DNA of 64,000 nucleotides from Trichobilharzia szidati (lineage: Eukaryota; Platyhelminthes; Trematoda; Strigeidida; Schistosomatidae): the NCBI GenBank assembly GCA_944472155.2, contig OX235271.1, positions 43,450,633 through 43,514,632 of the forward strand. Reading direction: 5' to 3'. Every line of letters starts with the position of its first letter. The first letter of the stretch is position 1. Under the pieces are notes generated by a model. That model searched no databases and was not told the origin of the DNA. It was given only the letters and a program-made list of their open reading frames with translations. A program made the translations under genes and the position numbers. This document shows, piece by piece, positions 59,440 to 64,000 of the stretch.

Positions 59440-61115
59440 GAATAAAACTTGGGCACTGTGGTAGAGTGTAATTCCATTATGGGTAAATTTTATTTTGATA
59501 GAGTCTCACAGTGTTATATAGTAATATTTACTGATGACGTTTCGAGCACAATTTATTGCTCATAATCATATCAAGGTAATCACACGACTTCCTAAATTCA
59601 TTTATATAGTTCCATTGTTTTTCACTTGATTTTCACTTGATTTGATTGGTATTATTATTTTCCATATCTCGGGTATGAGTGATGATTCATTCCTATTGCA
59701 TGTGTTGGGTGTAGATTCGATGAACAGAGATTCAGTAATCAACCTCTCTCTCCACCTACCTAGATTACTTTTTAGAATTTTAACCCTCTCCCACCCTATT
59801 GTGTGGTTGTGTGTTAAGGCATGCATTGCAATTGCCGAGCTTTTTTCTAAATTACTTATCTTCTCTGGGTCAACCATTCTTACCTTAGCTAAATTCTTAT
59901 GTTCTGACAATCTGACTACCCCTGACCTACTAGTTTGACCTATGTAGTTGACCTCACAGTCATTGCAGGGTATTTTGTAAATTATGTTATTTTGTCTAAT
60001 TGGGTCCACTGGGTCTTTTAACCTACAGAGCTTGTCCCTGAGTGAGTTTGTAGGTTTAAATGCCACCCTAATTCCTGCTTTATTTAGAATCCTAAGTAGG
60101 GTCTCAGATGTCCCCTCTTTATATGGTATAACTGTAGATGACTTATATTCTCTCTTATTTATGTTATTATTACTAGTTTCACAATTATTTTTATTTTGGC
60201 GTTTTTCAGTCTTCCTAATGAATTTTAGAGGATAGTTATTTAGAACCAACGCCTCTTCTATCTGTTTTATTTCATCATTTAGGTCTTTTTTTGTGCTACT
60301 TAGTGCCATTGCTTGGTTTGTTAAACACTTAACTAAGCCTGCCTTAACAGTTAAAGGATGAGATGAATTAAAGTCTAAATATCTATTAGAATGCGTTGGT
60401 TTTCTATAAACACTAGTGTGTAGTTTACCTTCTTCTATTCGTTTTATTTTACAATCTAACATAGCTAATTCTCCGTGCTCATTTTCGGTTTCAAATGTGA
60501 ATTTTATTCCCTCCACTAGTGAGTTTATGTGTGTCAAGAAGCTAGAGATATGTTCTGTTTTTAACACTGTGAAAGTGTCATCCACATATCTCCACCATAT
60601 TTTTGGAGTAGGATTAAACGTATTAAGTGCCATATTTTCCCAGCTATTCATAAATATATCTGCTACGATAGGGGATATTGGTGATCCCATTGCTACACCT
60701 TCCGTTTGTTTATATATTTTGCCTTGGAATCTAAAGATAGTAGATTTGAGGCATAGCTGAACCCCTAAAATAATTTCTTCAATGGACAGCTTTGTCCTAT
60801 GATTGAGTTCAGTATCCGCAGTTAGTTCTGTTTTAACTGCTTCTAATGCCATATTGACTGGTATATTAGTATAAAGACTGGTTATATCAAAACTAACCAT
60901 TGTTTCATCATTATCTAGTTGTATGTCATTTAGTCTATTTTTCATTTCATATGAATTAGTTAGTCTAGAATTTGAACGATTTCTAATGGGGCATAATATT
61001 AGAGCTTAATGTTTTGACAATTCATATGTAGGGGTATTTCTAAAATCTACTATTGGTCATACTAGCTTTTTGACCTATTTGGACCAGTTGTCATAATACA
61101 GAACTGTTGACGGTT
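59440..61115 (-). mobile_element. Penelope-like element, best-preserved copy
   Basis: Minus-strand element. The ORF at 59602-60945 is intact, and its 3' region (59601-59440) carries the terminal blocks GAAACGTCATCAGTAAATAT and CCACAGTGCCCAAGTTTTAT. Upstream, 60946-61115 continues the RT in frame but with stops: PIVDFRNTPTYELSKH, a TAA, then ALILCPIRNRSNSRLTNSYE directly before the ORF. The RT finger region beyond this is not recognisable, so the copy is 5'-truncated or decayed there. Confidence 0.88.
59602..60945 (-). CDS. PLE reverse transcriptase-GIY-YIG endonuclease
   Basis: 447 codons without a stop. Asp20 in VSFDITSLYTNIP is RT motif A. GVAMGSPISPIVADIF (83-98) is motif B, and YVDD (120-123) is motif C. 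The C-terminal nuclease has a Cys-X2-Cys pair (327, 330), YIG at 334-336, a His cluster (375-381) and Glu405 in LITESLF, the expected catalytic glutamate. All core residues from motif A on are present. The true N terminus lies upstream, beyond two or more stop codons, so this Met is internal to the ancestral protein. PLEs insert by target-primed reverse transcription; activity of this copy is unlikely without the upstream part. Confidence 0.9.
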   Translation of the reverse strand: MKNRLNDIQLDNDETMVSFDITSLYTNIPVNMALEAVKTELTADTELNHRTKLSIEEIILGVQLCLKSTIFRFQGKIYKQTEGVAMGSPISPIVADIFMNSWENMALNTFNPTPKIWWRYVDDTFTVLKTEHISSFLTHINSLVEGIKFTFETENEHGELAMLDCKIKRIEEGKLHTSVYRKPTHSNRYLDFNSSHPLTVKAGLVKCLTNQAMALSSTKKDLNDEIKQIEEALVLNNYPLKFIRKTEKRQNKNNCETSNNNINKREYKSSTVIPYKEGTSETLLRILNKAGIRVAFKPTNSLRDKLCRLKDPVDPIRQNNIIYKIPCNDCEVNYIGQTSRSGVVRLSEHKNLAKVRMVDPEKISNLEKSSAIAMHALTHNHTIGWERVKILKSNLGRWRERLITESLFIESTPNTCNRNESSLIPEIWKIIIPIKSSENQVKNNGTI

Positions 61116-61289
61116 TTGAAAACACCTTTATTTAGTCACACTAGTAGGTGTTTTCGAGCAACCAATTTCCTAGAGTAATGGCTAGTATAATTGGCTTTAC
61201 AGGACCAGTTGAACTGATAAATACAAGAATAGGTTTCTGGCATAGGTTGAAGAATCATAACTTGTAGTGTGGAAATTTTGAGCTGCAGC

Positions 61290-61500
61290 TTAACGCCATA
61301 AAAAGTTTTTTTGAATCGACTTTCTCAACACTCTGGCTACCATTTCACTTTGTGAATCACCTTTGAATGGCAGTCGCATATGTGTAGACTTCAGGTGTAT
61401 AAATTTAAAACAGTTTTCTGCTTTTTCGGGTATGTGTTTCATGATAAACTTTCCTGGATAACTATTTTTTAATTTGTTGTCAAATAAAATCTTCACTTCA
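61290..61500 (-). mobile_element. PLE thumb-region fragment
   Basis: A 68-codon minus frame with NSYPGKFIMKHIPEKAE, then HMRLPFKGDSQSEMVARVL and RKSIQKNF. This is the PLE segment between RT palm and nuclease, and a different subfamily from the adjacent 59602-60945 copy. Nothing else of the element is visible. Confidence 0.75.
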
Positions 61501-61664
61501 TCTTCATTTATATTTTTGGAACATAAAGCTCTGGCTCTGTAGCTGATACTCCTTATTGATTTCTTTTTGTATAGGAAAGGAACAAGAGTTTGAAAATGTG
61601 TATCTTGTTATGTCAGTGTACTCTTCTAATACAAATTTTCAAGTATTGGTTTTGTATAGGTTTT

Positions 61665-61985
61665 GTTTGATTGTCTGGAGGATTTCATCATGAGCTGACA
61701 TTAGTTAGAGAACCATTGGAAAAAGAAGATATTGCGAAGTGGTCACACTATGTTATGAATTGGCAGAAATTAGAATTCATGGGCTAGCCATTAGATCGAG
61801 TCCCAGTGGCTTATTGGTCTACGAGCCCGCCTTGTAACCAGGAGGTCCTGGGTTCGAACTCTGAAGGTGGGTTGAATGAAGAGCTCCAATCTAGGGTGAA
61901 ACAGCTGTCCAGTACTCTAAGGTTTTCCGATGTTTTTGTTACTGATGTCAGTTCATGATGAAATCCTCCAACCAATAATAAAAAT
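61665..61985 (+). mobile_element. Foldback-type hammerhead SINE, longest copy
   Basis: Terminal inverted repeats: TGGAGGATTTCATCATGAGC (61676-61695) against GTTCATGATGAAATCCTCCA (61952-61971), extending inward past a TGACATTAGTTA/TTACTGATGTCA pairing. The centre has GAATTGGCAGAAATTAGAAT, box A (CAGTGGCTTATTGGTCTACG), a CCTTGTAACC anticodon-loop-like block and box B (CTGGGTTCGAACTC). It is followed by GTGAAACAGCTGTCCAGTAC. The hammerhead core before GAAA is lost. Confidence 0.75.
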
Positions 61986-61989
61986 TTCT

Positions 61990-63300
61990 TGATGAAAAAT
62001 AATTTAGTCTTCTTTTCTATAACTGTAGTTGTTTATTCGGAACAGTTATGGAATAGTTATCGATATAATCAGTGTTCTTAAACAACACTGGATCAGTGTG
62101 ATCAAAATTTCTAGAGATATGTATGAATATATCCTTAGTGAACTGCAGTCCTAAGTGTGATTACATGAACTTCTACATAATAATTCATCCCTGTTTTTGA
62201 TGTTGTCATCATTCATTTATAAATGGACTGAATAAAATCCTATCTGAACATTAATCATGAGCATTGATTACTATATGTTCACCGTTATTAATGCTCATTC
62301 TCTTATAGAATCGAATGTTCAGTTTATTGTTACATTTATGCATGATATCACATGCATATTTTTTGAACTATAAAAAACTGACAGTTTTGATTTCACTCAT
62401 TCGATGTTATTAAATCAACATTAATGTTGACCGTGACAAGGATTGTAACTGGATTATTGTTTGGAAAATCACTCCTCAACGATCCAATTACAACATTGAT
62501 GCTTATTTGAATGCTTCAACTAACTCTGCAGTTATTATCTGATTTTAAAAAAGGACCACATATCATTGTTCTGACGTTTGTACATCATATGTTGACTTGA
62601 TCCTTATCATTTGTCCTTGTCACTGATTATTCTCTAAGTTTAGACTTTCATTGTGGCTGTGAGATACATTGGTAATGTATTGTTTTACGATGTGATTTGT
62701 TTGAGAGAATGATGGTCGTTCTGAACGTGGACTGTCTGAGGTAATTGTTGGTATGCGACTTTTGTGGTCAGGGGTTTTGATTCCACCTCTATGCAAACAT
62801 TCTGTCTGATTCTAAGGTACATCTTATGGTTGAATTTTGGTTAACCAATTTTGTTCTACAGTACTCGGATTAAACTTAGAAAATAACCTTGTCTGTATGT
62901 CTGCCTAACGGCACTGTTGAGGTAATTTTGAGTTTATGATGTTATTGTTTTTCAATAGAACCACAGATTTTACAGGGGATGACCGTCTTTTCTCTGTCTT
63001 CGGGGCGTTTTGTGACTGTGCATGTCATAAGGCAGTTTCAGACAGCTGCGCAGTAGGACGCAAAGATCGTTTCCACGAATTCAGAATACAGCGTGTCGGC
63101 TTTGGTCGTTACAAAGGACTGTGTCTGCTGAGAATCGAACCCAAGGTCACGTGTGTGGTTGAGCCACTGACGCAACCAGTGAATACAAGATAAGATTATT
63201 AAATGTTATCCTGTCAATCAGATTAACTTTTACTTTATTCAAGATTATTATTTGCAGTACATATATATATATAATTTCGCTCTTTATTCTAATCAGGGGT
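61990..63300. other. Mostly non-coding, with one tRNA-like SINE head remnant
   Basis: On the minus strand, 63180-63105 reads CTGGTTGCGTCAGTGGCTCA, then CTTGGGTTCGATTCTC, resembling box A and box B of a tRNA-derived SINE. A weaker plus-strand match is at 62750-62790 (GGTCAGGGGTTTTGATTCC). The rest is AT-rich with no gene recognised; a TA microsatellite is at 63260-63272. Confidence 0.4.
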
Positions 63301-63309
63301 ACAATTTTG

Positions 63310-63850
63310 ATATACTGAATATGCACCAGAAAGTCTACATCTCAGCAAAAAACGTCTGCAAAAGTGTCATTGCCAAGCATCTCATCAATACAGGCCATGA
63401 GCTGAAAATCACGAAATTCCTTGGAAAAAATAGTCCAATTCTCATCAGTTTCAGGGAAGCAGTCTCCATAAAACACCTGAAATCCTATTTATGTGTTCAC
63501 AGAGAAGCAGCTATCAGTCTTCTGCTGTCCCAGTTAATGGATGTCTTTAGTCTCTCTTTCATTCAATTGCGTAATCTTTGGCTTTGACCTCTCCACCTTT
63601 TGGAATAGTGTAACTTTGCTTGTCTCTTTTTTCAACAATTTGAGTTGAGCTCACCACATTGTTTCTAAATTTACTAGTTGCGCGTCATCTTTTTCTTGCC
63701 TTGTCTTCATTACGTAACTCCCTTAACATTGTGTGGATACACCGATTTTTTGTTTAAACTTGAATTCTTTGTCAAGTGACATCATGTTAAAATTACTTTG
63801 TACACAGACTAAATAATTTCCTTAGGCTGTATACAGACTAGATTGTTATC
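63310..63850 (+). mobile_element. Penelope-like element C terminus and 3' region
   Basis: 63330-63545 encodes KSVIAKHLINTGHELKITK, then ILISFREAVSIKHLKSYLCV and HREAAISLLL, the last part of the GIY-YIG nuclease, with Glu in FREAVSI at the catalytic position. 63590-63850 is the 3' UTR, sharing the TTACGTAACTCC and TTAGGCTGTA blocks with the minus-strand interior of the unit at 32818-33208. Confidence 0.75.
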
Positions 63851-64000
63851 AGTGGAATTTGGCTTAACGTTTACAATGAAGTAAAATAGTTTTAGAGAAA
63901 ATTCAAAATCCAATATTTTTATTAACTGAAAAATATGTTACGATAACAAATTAGGCCGAAATAAATTTATAGCAATGTTTCTAAATAAAAGATTTCCAGG

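Noticed and set aside
59642..60760. Plus-strand hydrophobic frames opposite the intact PLE
   Set aside because: Antisense shadows; their apparent membrane segments come from the complement of Lys/Asn-rich codons.
1..64000. CRISPR arrays, bacterial operons, phage or viral genes
   Set aside because: No regularly spaced repeats, no ribosome-binding-site-led gene clusters, and no viral structural genes; introns, SINEs and LINEs point to a metazoan nuclear genome.

Overview
The window looks like nuclear DNA of a schistosome-type flatworm (family Schistosomatidae). The base composition is AT-rich, a single host gene is spread over 27 kb by very long introns, and the rest is packed with repeat families I associate with schistosomes: Penelope-like elements (PLEs), RTE-clade LINEs of the SR2/Perere-3 kind, a CR1-like LINE, and SMalpha-type SINEs carrying hammerhead-ribozyme sequences. 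Species cannot be fixed from sequence alone. All family calls rest on motifs I recognise, not on searches.

Host gene. A stomatin/MEC-2/podocin family gene lies on the + strand at 322-27527, in three phase-0 exons (322-933, 19215-19574, 26937-27527) that join to 520 codons. Exon 1 encodes an unusual cytosolic N-terminal extension of about 178 residues and the membrane hairpin. Exon 2 encodes the first part of the SPFH domain. Exon 3 encodes the rest plus a highly acidic tail. Intron 1 is 18.3 kb and intron 2 is 7.4 kb; both are full of transposon debris.

Repeats. RTE LINE remnants, almost all minus-strand 3' ends, lie at 4306-4800, 7685-8240, 15310-16215, 35231-37825 (the longest), 44696-44960, 46822-47410 and 54710-55160 (+). 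PLE remnants lie at 20700-22632, 25090-26030, 31905-32650, 40975-41535, 49085-50400, 58040-58990, 59440-61115, 61290-61500 and 63310-63850. The copy at 59602-60945 is the best preserved: 447 codons without a stop, with reverse transcriptase and GIY-YIG nuclease motifs. A CR1-like RT remnant is at 41740-43425. Several short tRNA-headed SINE families are present, some with hammerhead cores.

Other. Large inverted repeats (11571, 24000, 28402, 32818, 45185), a 120-bp direct repeat pair (45631 and 47411), a short reading frame with a signal-peptide-like start (40434-40763, minus) and a decayed unidentified coding stretch (38370-38831, minus) are the main non-standard items. I see no prokaryotic genes, CRISPR arrays, rRNA genes or convincing functional tRNA genes. 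No coherent novel multi-gene system is visible. The most distinctive material is the set of hammerhead-bearing foldback SINEs and the inverted PLE termini.
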